From contig JBANAY010000003.1 of the NCBI GenBank assembly GCA_037952775.1, forward strand, positions 36,518,001-36,582,000: a stretch of 64,000 bases of DNA, given 5' to 3'. Below the pieces are notes generated by a model. That model was not told the DNA's origin, made no database searches, and saw only the letters and a program-made list of their open reading frames with translations. Within the stretch, counting starts at the first letter, position 1; each line of letters starts with the position of its first letter. Both the position numbers and the translations under genes were made by a program. Origin of the DNA: Clonostachys chloroleuca (taxonomy: Eukaryota; Ascomycota; Sordariomycetes; Hypocreales; Bionectriaceae). Below are positions 11,551 to 23,081 of the stretch, one piece after another.

Positions 11551-13503
11551 TTACTCAATAGCCAGATCTACGATTTGCACACCTCTTGCAATTAGCATTC
11601 CGGGTGTCACTTTCGCAAAGTCGGCCCTAGTTTCGTCCCATGTCTTACTTTTTGCAGGACTTCTATCGATTGGGAACTGATCCAGCCGTGGATCATCAGT
11701 TGTGAACCTTAATTTCGTCGTCAGAAGAAAGAAAGAACGATGATATGCTTCGGCAGCTTCCCGCTTCCAAACAGCCGCCCAGTTGTCGGGAAGGGGTCCC
11801 AAAATTGCCTCTCCGTTCATCACCCCATCCAGATAGGCATCTCCAACGAGCTCGTAGTGTCCAGCTGACGCGGGCATATCGCGCAGTACAAGAGCGCTCG
11901 GGCATCCCAGCACTACACAGATAAGATCACCCACTTCTGCCGTGAGAGGCACCATCCCGATATGTCCCTTGTCAGAAACACAAACATTCTTTTGCGCAAG
12001 ATGTGAAGAGTCTTGAAAGTCTTGCTCAACATCGGAAATATATTGCGATTCGTCCATTTCGTGTTCGAGTATTGCCGCCAATGTTGCTTTGGCTCCTCGG
12101 AAGCTCTGTCCTCCAGTATCGGGAAACATTTTGTCGCGAAATACATCGAAGCATAGAACTCTACAGTACGCTTCGAGAACATCATCTGAGCTGTCGTACA
12201 TCTGCGCAGTCAGTTGGCTTGATGGGTACGCCTCCCGAAACCCAGCTCTGTAATCTTCGTAGGTAGTCAACTCAGTCTGCACTGGGAATAATTCCGCAAC
12301 CCGAGCGATGACCACGCCGGACACTCTCAGAATCTTCCCGTCTATCAGCTCCGACCGGGGTGGGAGATATCCTCCGGCGTTTAAGAAGTTTCCTCCTCCC
12401 CTACCCTCCCTGTCAGCTGTCCAATCAGGCACCCAAGTTGGCAGGTCTCTCGCGCTCTTAGGTAGCCCTGCTGACCGCAACATGTCCAAAGACATTTGTC
12501 CAGAGATGGAACGGAGGACCAGATCCTTGTATATTTCTTCTGTTGGGAGATTGTAGTCCGGCAGGATACCCATCTTAGAATCATTGTTATCGAGCATATT
12601 GAGGACACCATACACCTTGTCCCTAGGATCTTTGCACTGCGCGACCCTAGCAGATTCCATGACGTTCCTCAGCTTGAGAGGCACAACTCTACCGAGAGCG
12701 TTGATGAACCGTATCCTCTCGACAAAGCCAGGGCCCTTCTCCTCCTGGTCGCCATAGTCAACACCCTTTTTGGACAGACAAAACACCGCGTTCTTGAAAC
12801 TCTCCCATGGGATATCCTTGTGTCCACACTGCACAATCGCAGAACGGGCCAGGAAAATCTCCTGCCTTATCCAGACCCGCTCAAACCAAGGCCGGTCAAA
12901 CAAAGCCATCAGCGCGGCGAGTTCTGCCGGCATGCTGGAGAATGAAATGGGCAAATCCTTTATCCAGGGCGTGTCAACCCAGCTCGCAGGCGCTATGGTG
13001 CCTTGCCACCAGTTAACGACGATGCGGCGGCTCAGAGAGTCAAGGTAATCGAGCGCGAGGGAGCTGTTGTCTTCCTCTGGGCCGAGCCACACGATGACTT
13101 GCTGCGCGAGGCGGTAGACGTCGCCCATGAGCGTCACTTGCTGCGCTCTTTCTTTGATGTCTTCTTGGTTGATACACACGGCGTCCACCCAGAGCACGCG
13201 ATTCTCGCTTTCGAGCCGGAGGTGTCTCAGGACCTTGTCGAGATTGCGCGTGATGCTGAGGGTGTGCTGGTGATCGAGGGTGATTGGGACCGGGTCTGTC
13301 TCGGATCCCCACACATACGAGAGCGCTTCATATCGTGGAGGGCGCTTGTGGTCGAGATCGGCCGTGGTGAGCGTCACAGAAATGTCGTCGGTGAATGCTC
13401 CAGGCAACAGTGTAAGAAGCCGGAACTGGGCTTGAGGATCTGGCTGCCCAACGGTTTGGTGGGGTTCAACTGAAGAGTATTGATATTTTGTCTTTGGTGT
13501 CAT
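11551..13503 (-). CDS. HET-domain (heterokaryon incompatibility) protein, 650 aa
   Basis: Single uninterrupted frame. The N-terminal half carries the HET domain (PF06985): YEALSYVWG at about residues 58-66, LWVDAVCINQED at about 110-121, then a helix ending in VYRLAQQVIVWLGPEED. The middle part contains ARVAQCKDPRDKVYGVLNM, typical of the HET-6/HET-C2-type group where this segment follows the HET domain. The C-terminal region includes VVLGCPSALVLRD and HYELVGDAYLDGVMNGEA, a common tail of these proteins ('skin' domain). HET proteins trigger a cell-death reaction when genetically unlike hyphae fuse; the partner cannot be told here. The ATG at 13503 is the first in frame and sits well before the domain. 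Model intact, no intron needed. Confidence 0.9.
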   Translation of the reverse strand: MTPKTKYQYSSVEPHQTVGQPDPQAQFRLLTLLPGAFTDDISVTLTTADLDHKRPPRYEALSYVWGSETDPVPITLDHQHTLSITRNLDKVLRHLRLESENRVLWVDAVCINQEDIKERAQQVTLMGDVYRLAQQVIVWLGPEEDNSSLALDYLDSLSRRIVVNWWQGTIAPASWVDTPWIKDLPISFSSMPAELAALMALFDRPWFERVWIRQEIFLARSAIVQCGHKDIPWESFKNAVFCLSKKGVDYGDQEEKGPGFVERIRFINALGRVVPLKLRNVMESARVAQCKDPRDKVYGVLNMLDNNDSKMGILPDYNLPTEEIYKDLVLRSISGQMSLDMLRSAGLPKSARDLPTWVPDWTADREGRGGGNFLNAGGYLPPRSELIDGKILRVSGVVIARVAELFPVQTELTTYEDYRAGFREAYPSSQLTAQMYDSSDDVLEAYCRVLCFDVFRDKMFPDTGGQSFRGAKATLAAILEHEMDESQYISDVEQDFQDSSHLAQKNVCVSDKGHIGMVPLTAEVGDLICVVLGCPSALVLRDMPASAGHYELVGDAYLDGVMNGEAILGPLPDNWAAVWKREAAEAYHRSFFLLTTKLRFTTDDPRLDQFPIDRSPAKSKTWDETRADFAKVTPGMLIARGVQIVDLAIE

Positions 13504-14151
13504 GGTGAAGGCTTGGGTGGATAAGGGGGAATGTACTATGGTAATAATCGGTCTAATCCAATGTAAAGAAAACAGCAGTTATTTAGATCCACCGGGAAAT
13601 GGTGGTCGGATCACTCGATCGGCTGTTTCTTGTCCTAGGGCAGATGGATGAGCGAAGTGTGAGGCGGGGAAACTGGTGTCGTATTCACAAGCTCCATGCC
13701 AACTAGTCCACATTACCCTATAGACCAAACAGCATGTATGAGACACATCTCGATACAATGAATCCCACGAGAAATTGGCACTGGGATTGGTATACAGTCA
13801 GATTTCCTTGTCCTGAAAAATGGCCTTGCAAATTTCTTCTCATTTTTTTCTTACTCTTTCCTTGAATACTATGCGTAGCGCCGTGATTCACATGTTAAAG
13901 TGTCGCAGGGATCAACATAAAGCATTAAATTTACAGGAAAACTAATTTTTGCTTGATTGAAATATATTTAGTTGATATGCGGGGTAATCTGCTCAATGCC
14001 TTCGAGGGTCTGCTCTCCAGCCAGAGCATGAGATCTGAAAGTGATGATGACCTCATGAGCAGTCTAATAGACCTAAAAGCTATCTACCAAGGCAGAATAA
14101 AAGGAGAAAAATAAGAAGAAAACTTCTATACTACCCCATCAAAGAAAACCC
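13504..14151. other. Intergenic between HET gene and SDR
   Basis: Upstream (promoter) side of the HET gene and downstream side of the SDR gene. It is AT-rich from about 13840 to 13980. No ORF of note or clear promoter element was found. Confidence 0.4.
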
Positions 14152-15285
14152 CTATGATTTTCTTGCAACCGCCTGTAGCTTGCCTGGCACGTCAGCAAAC
14201 TTGAACTCGCTCAGAGTTTCCTCCCACAGCCTCTGGGCAGTTTTCTTCCCGGCAGCTTCGTACATCATCGGATGGAAACTATCGGAAAGAAATGATCAGC
14301 AAGCTTGCCATAACACTGAGACTTGAACGAAAAGGGGAAGGCAAGATGATTGAGGCCAGAGAGGAGTGACTCACGGATAAGTTTCCCAGTTCATTCTAAA
14401 GGCGCCGTGGGACTGTCGACCTTGCACAACTGCCGCGTCGGCATACATGTATGATCCATGCCGAGCGGAGCGTGAGAAGGGCAAAGCAATTATCCCCATC
14501 ATGGCCTTAGTGACAATCGGCGAATTGCGCTGAACGTCGGTGGAGTTAACCCAGCCAGGCTCCAGGGCATTAATAACAACGTATTCTGGATCCACCAACT
14601 GGGACAGCTTGTCGAGTAGCATGAGAAGGAGTGTCTTGGAAACGCTATATCGCTCCAGGCCGGTGTCTAAAGTCCACTTTGTTTCGATATCAAAAGAAGG
14701 GATCAGAGGATCCGCATCACGATTCTCGAATTTGGAGTACAAACCAAATGAAGACCCGACAAGAGTGAGTCTTCCAGGAACCCCCGACGCACTTTTGTCC
14801 TTAAGAATTGGAAGGAGAAGCATCGCGAGCAGAGCGGTGGATAGATAGTTGACCTGGACTGTCTCTTCGTGGCGGGTGGAAGGGTTAATGTTGAAGGTCG
14901 TATTGGAAATACCTGCATTCAGAATGGCAATGTCCAAACGGTCGAGCTTGCTAGCGCGACTGGCGAAGTCTTGTATGGAATCATAAGATAGCATATCCAA
15001 TTTCCAGACTTCAATCTTGGCCCCAGGCGACTCCTTGCGGAGTTTTTCAGCTGCAGCCTCACCCTTCTCAAGTGAACGAACAGCCATGATGAGGTGAGAA
15101 AGGTGGAGCTGGAGGAATAGGCGAGAGGCTTCGAAGCCTAGGCCTGTGTTGCTTCCGGTGATGATGCATGTTTGGCCAGAAAGGTCGGTGGTCGGAGGTG
15201 GTGGTTGGGGCTTCGTCAAGATGTGTGACTTGACCCATGTTTGGAAACCTGTGGCACTCAAAGGAGGGAGTTCTGCAGATGCCAT
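14152..15285 (-). CDS. Short-chain dehydrogenase/reductase (retinol-dehydrogenase-like), 345 aa
   Basis: Two exons, 15285-14375 and 14278-14152. The intron has GTGAGT and TAG ends, and the second exon extends the protein in frame to KLQAVARKS. The NAD(P)-binding glycine motif TGSNTGLG lies at about residues 42-49, the structural NAG motif (ILNAGIS) near 125, a Ser in VGSSFG near 180, and the catalytic YSVSK near 218. This is the order of a classical SDR of the larger WW-oxidoreductase/retinol-dehydrogenase-like type common in fungal secondary metabolism. The substrate is unknown. The gene is divergent from the transcription factor at 15793, sharing a 507 bp promoter region, so the regulator may act on it. 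A TATA-like box lies 127 bp upstream. Confidence 0.85.
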
Positions 15286-15411
15286 TTTACTTTAAGAGGA
15301 ATTCAGAGTTCCACAATGCGATGCCAGTGGATGAATTTGGAACCGAGAGGGCTTTTGACTGTTGAATTCCTAGTGAAGAAGACATGGCTATTGGAAATGG
15401 ACGTCAGGCAG

Positions 15412-15419
15412 TATTTATA
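15412..15419 (-). promoter_or_regulatory. TATA-like box of the SDR gene
   Basis: TATAAATA on the minus strand, about 127 bp before the SDR start at 15285. It is a perfect consensus at a distance usual for fungal genes with short 5' leaders. Assignment is by position only. Confidence 0.5.
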
Positions 15420-15560
15420 GGCATCCAAGGAGAGAATCAATCACGAATAGTAACCGAGCATCATTAATTCAATCAATGGACTCTACCTGCAAGCAAGATG
15501 CCGCCGAGTCACACCAATATCTCAACCAAGGATATGAATCAGTTTAGCCTAACCAAAATA

Positions 15561-15736
15561 GGAAAATGTTGTGGTCATTTTAAATCGGGTCTGATCGTCT
15601 CCGGCCCGAGCTTAGATCAACTGCTCAGCTTCTGACGCCTTGATCCTCATTCCTCCCCCTTTTATACTCTCGTAGAACTTCGCCCATCTTATAGTTTTCA
15701 CCCTTTACGGAAAATACTGTGGCCATTTTGAGTCGG
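15561..15736. repeat. Pair of 28 bp near-identical direct repeats in a divergent promoter
   Basis: Copies at 15561-15588 (starts GGAAAATGTTGTGG) and 15709-15736 (starts GGAAAATACTGTGG) share 23 of 28 bases, and all five differences are transitions. Both end in TCGG, a possible half-site for a Zn2Cys6-type factor. They lie in the shared upstream region of the SDR (-) and the transcription factor (+). The repeat may be a cis-regulatory module or a relic of a local duplication. Confidence 0.5.
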
Positions 15737-15792
15737 AGTCAAGACAATCTCCTCGGCTGAATTTATCACTCCGGTCTTCCCGAATCTGACAA

Positions 15793-17249
15793 ATGGCCAA
15801 CTTGGTGTTCATTGACGCATCATTAAGTGGCTCCGTCACATCTCGCGATTTGGCACGTGTGCGGAGTCACTGCATGAGAGGGCGCAACAAGAAAGACGGT
15901 TCCCGAAGGTCCAAGAGAGAGGCCAGACGCATTGATAAGGAGGCTCGTCGCTCTTCCGGGCTAGCTTTGCCACCGCCATCTCTCCCTGCTGTCGCAAGCC
16001 CGTCATCAGCCAATTTGAATTCCCAATTATCCAAAGCCGCATCAGTTTTATGCAGGATACCGCCCCCGCCGCCTCCGGACGTTGCTCTCGTGAGGTTCGC
16101 TGATGAATTGAAGCCGGCTTCCCAGGAAAGCATGGTACAATGTATGACCCCCATCCAATTTGTTACAGGCCACGAGCTAAGTTCTTAGTTCTTAAATTTT
16201 CAAAAATCAAGAATACGATGTACCCAGTCCATGAGTGCGTCGATTTCGATCAGTATATGGGCGACCACCTCCCGTGGCTCTTCTCAGACGCGGTATTCTT
16301 TCACACAACCCTGATGGGCGTGTTTTCGATGAAATGCGTCATCTACAATCAGCCCCCCTGTGAAGCAATGTACTATCACCATAGGAAAGCTCTAAAGCTT
16401 TTGAATGAAAGACTATCGAGTCCACAAGCCCTCCAGTGGGAAAGCACAGCCTGGATCATCCAGTCGCTTGCGCTGATGGGTGGGCTCCACGATGACTTCT
16501 CCGCTACGCACACCCACTTGGCAGGCCTGAAGCGAATTATCGAACTAAAAGGAGGGTCGGGCTTTCTAAGGGAACGACCCAAGCTTCACTTCAAAGTTGA
16601 AAACTTGGATTTGTTGTCCTGTTTGTGGTCTGGGAACAGACCAACTCTTTTTGTCGAGCCTTCATCTTGGGCAGCTATTTTTAGGGATGATCATGATGAC
16701 TGGGGGACGCTTGTTCATCTTGATCATGCAATCTTTGACCCTCGCCTGGTGAGCACGTATAATGACCTCCAGCGCCTCAGCATTCTTATTCACGGGCTAT
16801 TGGAGAACACGCAACGCCTTGACGCGCTTAGGTTCCAGTCTATGCTACACTCCGTGCAGAGTCGCTTAATTCATCTTGAGCAAACCCTGACAGCTGGCCC
16901 GTCTCTCTATATGTGCCTCGGCATGCTCGCATTTATTACAACTGCCTTTTCGTTCCCTGGGAAAAGAGTTGCATATCCATATCTAGTTTCTAGACTGCAC
17001 CAAGCTCTTCAACAGCCAACACCTAGTCAATTAGGATGCGACGATTTGCTCTTTTGGCTCGCAATAATATCTAGAATGATGGTCGCCGGTCCAGAGAAGA
17101 GTTGCGTCGGGGACTTGTTACGTGGCGTTCACCATCCTGCGTTGAAGTGGGAGGAGGCTCGCATACGGTTGCTTTCCGTCATGTGGATTGGGCCATTACA
17201 GGACGAGCTCGGAAAACAGTCATTCTTCGATGTGATTTCATGTTTATAG
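15793..17249 (+). CDS. Fungal transcription-factor-like protein (DUF3468/Fungal_trans_2 type), 469 aa
   Basis: Two exons, 15793-16141 and 16189-17249, joined through a 47 bp intron (GTATGA...TTAG) that restores the frame at the segment ending KNTMYPVHE. The N-terminal part has the hallmark FIDAS...VRSHCMRGRNKK, a basic Ser/Arg-rich stretch and a Pro-rich linker. The C-terminal part (from MYPVHECVDF) reads WLFSDAVFFHTTLMGVFSMK, then YHHRKALKLLNERL and AGLKRIIELKGG. This is the pattern of fungal-specific regulatory proteins that lack a visible Zn2Cys6 cluster. Such genes are often annotated as transcription factors although DNA binding is unproven. It is transcribed divergently from the SDR at 14152-15285. 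Confidence 0.75.
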
Positions 17250-19209
17250 GATGATAGTTGACTGCTTCCATTATAGGATTGGAAGAAAGAAACAGAGACG
17301 CCGGCCTAGATGTGCCCCGCTAGTTATATATAGTAGTTCTGACTTCAATTGACGATATTTTGCGAGACCTGTATTTAATACTACACTTTTAAAAGTGTAT
17401 CTTAATTGAAAGTATGATATGAGGTGAATGTTAAGTACATCTTGCAGAAGCAGAAATATTCAGTAGTAGTGTACAATATCTTGCGTTGACAACTTGGAGC
17501 CCGAATTTTGTTTTTCAATTGAATCCTTTCATCACCGTCATGTAGGCCAGTCTTCAAACCTATTTGATGAAACCATGGAACCGAAATGAAAGTGTGAGCG
17601 GCAGTAATCCGCTTATATGGTAGGGTTTGAGCACCACCCCTCGCCGCAAACTTCCTCGTATCCCTTTTATACAGTGTTAGTCAAATCAAAACCCACGTCA
17701 TAAACATGGCAGTGCATATAAAGGGCCACAAACATAGTCAGTGCCTGGCTGTCCAGCACAGTCGCTACTCAATCAGCGCTCGCTCAGCGAGATATGCCGA
17801 CATTTGTCAGAGCTTGCTCAAAGTGCATATGCAGCTGATGACCGAGGACCGAAATCCAAGATGCACAGCAATCCTGATCTGCTCCCCGTGGCCGATTCAG
17901 GGATTGATTCGATAGGCTCTCTTCCGCATGAGTTTAATAAGATAGTGGGTCCATTCATGCGCCCCAAGGATGCAGTACTCGCCCCCTCCTTTGTTGAAAC
18001 TCACTGAGGTCGGATCTTATAGCATTACCCCAAGGAGAGAGGTCCCATCCAAAGAGTTCACTATCCTCAAGGCCATTGTTATGAGTAAATGCCGTTATCT
18101 TGAAAGCTAGATACTAATTCATCTAGTCAGCTGCTACCCTTTGTACTTGGTCATAGTAAGCTTGCTCAGCAACGCCAAAAAGAAAAGAAAGGGTCAGTTT
18201 GATGTATCAAGGTGCATGTTCGGTCCCGAGACTCAATGCCAGGACGGGACATGATCCTCCACGGCCGACCGTCAGAGCTCGCAAAATACTTGTAGTATCA
18301 GCACTCCTATCGTTGTAGGGTTTCATTTATTCACCCTTTGCTCCGCATACTGAAGGAAGCATGCAGGATTACGTCGAATTCCAACAAATGATTTCCAACT
18401 TTTGAGTGTAGTCAAACCAAAGTACCCCCATTTCGACGAGTCATTGGTCGTGCTACGAGAGGTAGGGATTAGAGCGGTGAGTCCTACGGAGCGGTTTGGG
18501 CGCAAGATGATCCCGAAATTAAGATACGAAACTGAAAAGCTATGCAAGACCTGCAAGAAGAGAGGATTGTTCTTTGTGTGATGGCTGGAAATACCCATTT
18601 CAGGAGATCCCATCAGACAATGCAGAAAGGGAGTGACAAATGGCTCATGTTAAGGTTTTTTTTTGTAATAAACAATCATCTCCTGAATATCAACTTTAAT
18701 AGATCAAATGTGATCATTACTACTCCACCATCCAATTTAATAAACCTACAGTAACATCCAGGGTGTCAAGCTGACTCATTGTGCACATTGTTCTTGGGTG
18801 GATGGCTAACGAACCGGCCCTGCTATCTTGTAAAGCATGTGTTCGTATTGAAAAAATATATAACACTTCGTATATAGTTACGTACCCCCAATTAAAGCTG
18901 CATTAGAAACCATGGCCCTTTGCTCAGTCTAGAATTCTCACAACAGGGATGCAACAACACAAGCTCAAAAGAATGCCATGCACTTTTCCTTTAGATCAAA
19001 TTTGTGTCGCGTTGAGGCTTTATTTTCCATTATACCACTGTAAGTTTCATGATATATATATCAACGACAAATCTTCTAATGCAACAAATTCTCTTACCAC
19101 AGGGCTAGCGCCCTCTTAAAACACAAAATTCAAACACTACCTGGTTAGATGCTCAAGTGCCACCCCTGTAGATCGATACCCGTAGCTTGCAGTACAGCAT
19201 GGGGTTAGC
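17250..19209. other. 2 kb with no confident gene
   Basis: A frame at 17741-18007 (+) ends in SLPHEFNKIVGPFMRPKDA and is the only stretch with protein-like composition; I cannot assign it to a family. The rest is AT-rich with scattered short frames. Confidence 0.4.
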
Positions 19210-19641
19210 TCACCCAAGCCAAAAACGCTTCAATGTAACGCCTGAGCCTTCATCCGGAGTATTGCATGCAGCTACAATAATCGTGATGTCGGAATTGGCG
19301 TAAATGAGATCCATCTGACGGATTTGGTGGCGTGTATTGTTGTAATCGGAATGGTCAATGCAAATCTTATCGATCCAGAGATACTGCAATCCAAGTGCTT
19401 GTGTAACCGTGATACTGTCTTCAATAACCTTCTCGAAGCGTTTATCATTGGCCTTCGGTGACATGGATGCTTGAGGCGCAGATGATGTGGCAGTATTGTT
19501 GTTGGTCTTCCCCAACACATACGACAAAGCCACATAGCGGCACCCTGGAGGCGCATCAACTAATTTACGGACGGCTATTACAATCAAAAACACGGAAGGA
19601 TCGAAGTTCTGAAAAGGTCCGAGCATCCTCTTGGACCACAA
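19210..19641 (-). pseudogene. HET-domain fragment, truncated
   Basis: The 143-codon frame holds the core of a HET domain: RYVALSYVLGK (the usual Trp of SYxWG is Leu), then ITVTQALGLQYLWIDKICID, RQMDLIYANSDITIIVAA and a short tail. Family members continue for several hundred residues after this point and normally have a longer N-terminus; both are missing. The frame ends at a stop within the segment that should read GLPGVS-like. This is best read as a decayed copy. It lies between intact HET genes at 11551-13503 and 24402-25988. Confidence 0.75.
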
Positions 19642-20173
19642 ATGCAGTCAATATATTCATGTCAGATCTGTCATCTTTAGTCCTCCAGTATCAACACAGC
19701 CTCCAACAGTTTGAATCAGAGAGGCACAAGTAAGACATCTACATATGTGTATTGCATGTACATGACGCGTTTGGGGTTTAGTATAATAAATGTGCAGTAC
19801 ACAGGCGTTTCACTCTTAGCTTATATTGCTCTGTTATACTATCACGATAATTTCCTGGGGCGAAATAACAGGATACTGCCGCGAAAGTGTTCCGATCAAA
19901 TGTCTTCATGTTCTCACTTGCACCTTCAACTCATATCACGATAGCGCGAGTTACCGTAGTTGTGAAAACACAGCACAACAGTTGCCTTCCAGTCCTCACT
20001 CCTCCATTAACGTATTGTTTATTTCTAGGATTCTCCATAGTACATCCAAAAAACACTACAGATGGGTCCAAGGTCTGTGTAAGATTGAATTTGATTTCAC
20101 GTATCTACCAATTTTGTGTCTCAGAAACGGATTCTTCTTATTAATTTAGTTCATAACCTTATAACCCGTCTTT
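19642..20173. other. Intergenic, no feature seen
   Basis: Short overlapping plus-strand frames only (for example 19826-20149), with no family-like sequence. AT-rich. Confidence 0.4.
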
Positions 20174-20782
20174 CTACGAGTCCGTGAGCCTCTCTAGCCT
20201 GCGAATGCGCGCCCTTGCTCCAACCAAAGCTTTTCCAAGGAGATTATGACCCCAATTCTCGCGCGTATCCATCGTAGCACGTCCCTGTTTCTCATCCATC
20301 CCAATGCCCCAGATGCGGTCATTCGTCGCCGCCTCCACCAGCTCTCTATCTCCCGTTCCCAGCAAAATGGCCCGAAGCTCCTCATTCTGGCTAAATTTAG
20401 CCACGTTCGCAAGCTGCACCACCTCAAATTTGACGGCATCCCATCCTGTCTCCGTAAAACCATTTACCTGCCTTCCAAGGGCCTTCTGCTTCCTCGGCTC
20501 TGGAGAGAGGAGGATCTTGTCCGCGGTTCCCAAGTCACCAAAGCGCATGGCTTTGCAATACATCATGCACTGCTCAGCAGTCATGAAGCTGATTGGGTCG
20601 TCCGGTCGCTCAAGCTTATTTGTAGGCAAGCCAACGACCGAGTATATTTCGCCTTTGAGGACGGTGAATTTTGCGTGGTACCATTGGCTGAATTCGCCAT
20701 ACTTTTTGCCCGTTCCGTAGAAAAACAGAGGGGATGTGTCGGTCATTGTTATTGTTGCCAGACGTCTAGTCGCTGCTGTCAT
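20174..20782 (-). CDS. NADAR-domain (YbiA/DUF1768-like) protein, 202 aa
   Basis: A single frame covers a complete NADAR domain (PF08719). It has LFFYGTGKKYGEFSQWY at the start, FMTAEQCMMYCKAMRFGD (the conserved Glu and Lys of the fold), LGRQVNGF, W-D followed by KF-rich helices, then LLGTGDRELVEA and DRIWGIG, and finally NWGHNLLGKAL. Characterised members act as N-glycosidases on riboflavin intermediates or on ADP-ribosylated/NAD-related substrates; which applies here is unknown. Two start codons are possible. The Met at codon 13, just before TDTSPLFF, would match the usual short N-terminus. No signal or membrane segment is present, so it is likely cytosolic. It stands between HET-domain loci. 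Confidence 0.85.
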   Translation of the reverse strand: MTAATRRLATITMTDTSPLFFYGTGKKYGEFSQWYHAKFTVLKGEIYSVVGLPTNKLERPDDPISFMTAEQCMMYCKAMRFGDLGTADKILLSPEPRKQKALGRQVNGFTETGWDAVKFEVVQLANVAKFSQNEELRAILLGTGDRELVEAATNDRIWGIGMDEKQGRATMDTRENWGHNLLGKALVGARARIRRLERLTDS

Positions 20783-21880
20783 AGATAATGAAACAACACG
20801 AAGGGTAAATTAAATGTGACGAGCAAGTCAATAAAAAGGAACCACATACTTCGCTTGAAAGGCGTTATCATATTCAGCTTTGGCAAATTTCGTATAAATA
20901 CGCCTTGGCTGAGTCATTGGCCGAGGCTTTGAGACTCAGCGCGGCGCTTGGCTCGATATCGGATCGTCCCAGGCTGATCGCCACAACTAACGATCGCTAA
21001 AGCGCCGCTTAATTCGCTAATGCCGGCGTCTCCTCTCAGCCCCAGCCTCAGCTGGACACATTAAGAGGGCTAACACAAGCGACAACTAACACAGAATGAA
21101 TGCAAGCCATCCACCAAGGCTACATACGTAGCCTGTATCATCCCACCAACTTCGTTCTGGGAAACGCATATGAATGCATTAAATGTAGGCATGGACTTAA
21201 ACAGAGTTGATAGTGCATAGCTTATTGGTTCCACCCAAGGAAGATGGAATAAGAAGAACTAAGATCATGGAGCACACCACATACACAAGTAGACAATTCA
21301 GCAGGTAAAGTAGCCAGAATATTGGTTATTTTCAACTCGCGATTAAGCAAACAAATCCACATTGAAGGGAGTAGGGTATCTAATTAGAATATTTATCATG
21401 CGTCATTGACTCTCTTTCATTTCTGATGCGTAGATATCAAGGCCGTGCCTCCCTTGAGAGTGCTTCACGGTCGAATTGGCATCTTCGAATGTCTGCATAA
21501 AACTTGGAGCAATCGTGGCAGAGTGTGCCACCCAATAACAACCCGTGATCAGGAATTCTGTCTGGGAGTGAGAGACCTTTAGTTTCATGGCGCTGAACGC
21601 ACTCCTTGTTAGTGCCGAAGCCTCTGGAAAGGCAATCGAATGCTCCTTTCGAAGCGTGATCGAACGCAACAGAGACACGACGCAATTTACCGGGCTCAGC
21701 CTGAAAGAGAGGAGACCATCTTGCGCTTCAGCTTGTCACTATGGAAGAGCCGTCCCATAACTCTTTCCGAGGACCTTGAGGTGGTTGTGAGAAGATTCCA
21801 AAGCGTTGCGTTTCTGTGTCCGCACGTCTCAAGGTCTTCGGTATCGCTGCATTTGCAATCGTTGAAATGTCTGTGCGTAT
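20783..21880. other. Intergenic, no confident gene
   Basis: Minus-strand frames at 21403-21685 overlap in two phases and resemble nothing I know. GC-rich short repeats of GGCTGAG/GCGCCG type lie around 20910-21060. Confidence 0.4.
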
Positions 21881-23081
21881 TTACTTTGCAGTCCCTGGCA
21901 GTATTATACCCTTGGTGCTACCGACTTCTTCGAGGCTGTCATTCGGCATATCTGTCCTGTAGGGGCTGTAGGGGTTCATGGGGATCTTCGGGGTTCCCTT
22001 CTGCGAATCTTTTTGGCTTCCTTTGCTTCCCTTCTTAGAGCTCTTCCAGCTTATAAAACCCAAAAGCTTGTTGTCTGAGCTGCGGTACGCATCGGAAGGC
22101 CTGTTGGAACTCAGACCTTTGACGAGTCGACGGAGGGCTGGCAGGCATCCTGCAATCACAGCAACGTCGGTCTCGATAATCGTCCATGTAACCTTAGTTC
22201 CGAGCACCTCTGAAAAAGGATATTAATAGATCTGAAATGTGTGCCGGTGAATTAGGTATGTTGTGAAATCCAACTTACTAAGATAATCATCGGTTTCAAA
22301 ATAGGCCTTGGCTGATGGTAAGCGAACGAGAGTGGCGATGGAAGCAAGAGATCCAGCTCCCAGGACCGCACAAAGTGCAATCTTCCTCTGCTTTGGCATT
22401 TGGAGTTTCCAGATGATGAAAATCGGCAGAATAGTACAAATCCAATCGGTAACGATGTTGACACCGGAAGTGATGAATGTAATGGCGACCTTGGCGGAGT
22501 CGGGGTAGCACCAGCCGGGCGCCTCATTCCAGATTCTCTGCATAGGCTGGCATTCGACAAGGATAAAAATATCGAGCATGATGGCGACGAAGAAACTGCA
22601 TCCGATGATCGTCCACAAAAGGATTCGTTGCCAGCGAATAATGGCGATTCGTAGAATAGTCAGACAGATGCTGCTTTTGATGAAAGCCATGGAAGTGAGG
22701 TAGAACAACTGCCAAAGGAACACAGCCTAGGAAGACATTAGATTGGTACTTGAAGGCAATAGATACACGATATCCCGTCGCTTCAGAACATACTTTTAGA
22801 CCCTCGTTGTACGTCGGCCCTTGTTTACCTCCAGGGATATCCGAATCAGGCAGCCCGATTCCGTTGTACGCGCAATAGCAGGCAAAGGCGTTCTGGACAA
22901 GATTCAAAATGTAGCCAGCGCCCATGAGATAATCCTCCCTCATCAATTCCTGGTACCGGAGACGAATCCCAATTCGGAGAAAGAATACCAGCGACATCAA
23001 GGCCGTGAATGTTATCGTCACAACCAAAAGGGCCTTGCCAAGCCCTTGAGGCTCAGCCGCCTCCCACCCTGCTTGCGTCAT
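21881..23081 (-). CDS. Rhodopsin-domain integral membrane protein (fungal SAT4-like family), 354 aa
   Basis: Three exons, 23081-22794, 22726-22279 and 22209-21881, with clean GT-AG junctions and matching phases. The protein has about seven membrane spans. Family marks are LRIGIRLRYQELMREDYLM after the first helix (the R-x4-D signature), FIKSSICLTILRI, VECQPMQRIWNEAPGWCYP (C-xPxxxxW...C), ICTILPIFIIWKLQMPKQRK, and VIAGCLPALRRLV in the last span. The C-terminal tail is Ser/Lys-rich and polar. This is PF20684-type architecture; the role is unknown. It is a separate, only distantly similar relative of the gene at 3019-4250. Confidence 0.85.

Noticed and set aside
13003..13473. 156-codon plus-strand frame across the HET gene
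   Set aside because: Mirror frame of the HET domain coding strand; no start context or family match.
17741..18007. Protein-like 88-codon frame
   Set aside because: No homologous family recalled, no neighbouring exons; kept only as a remark in the intergenic entry.
20246..20788. 180-codon plus-strand frame over the NADAR gene
   Set aside because: Antisense to the conserved NADAR frame; its sequence has no recognisable motif.
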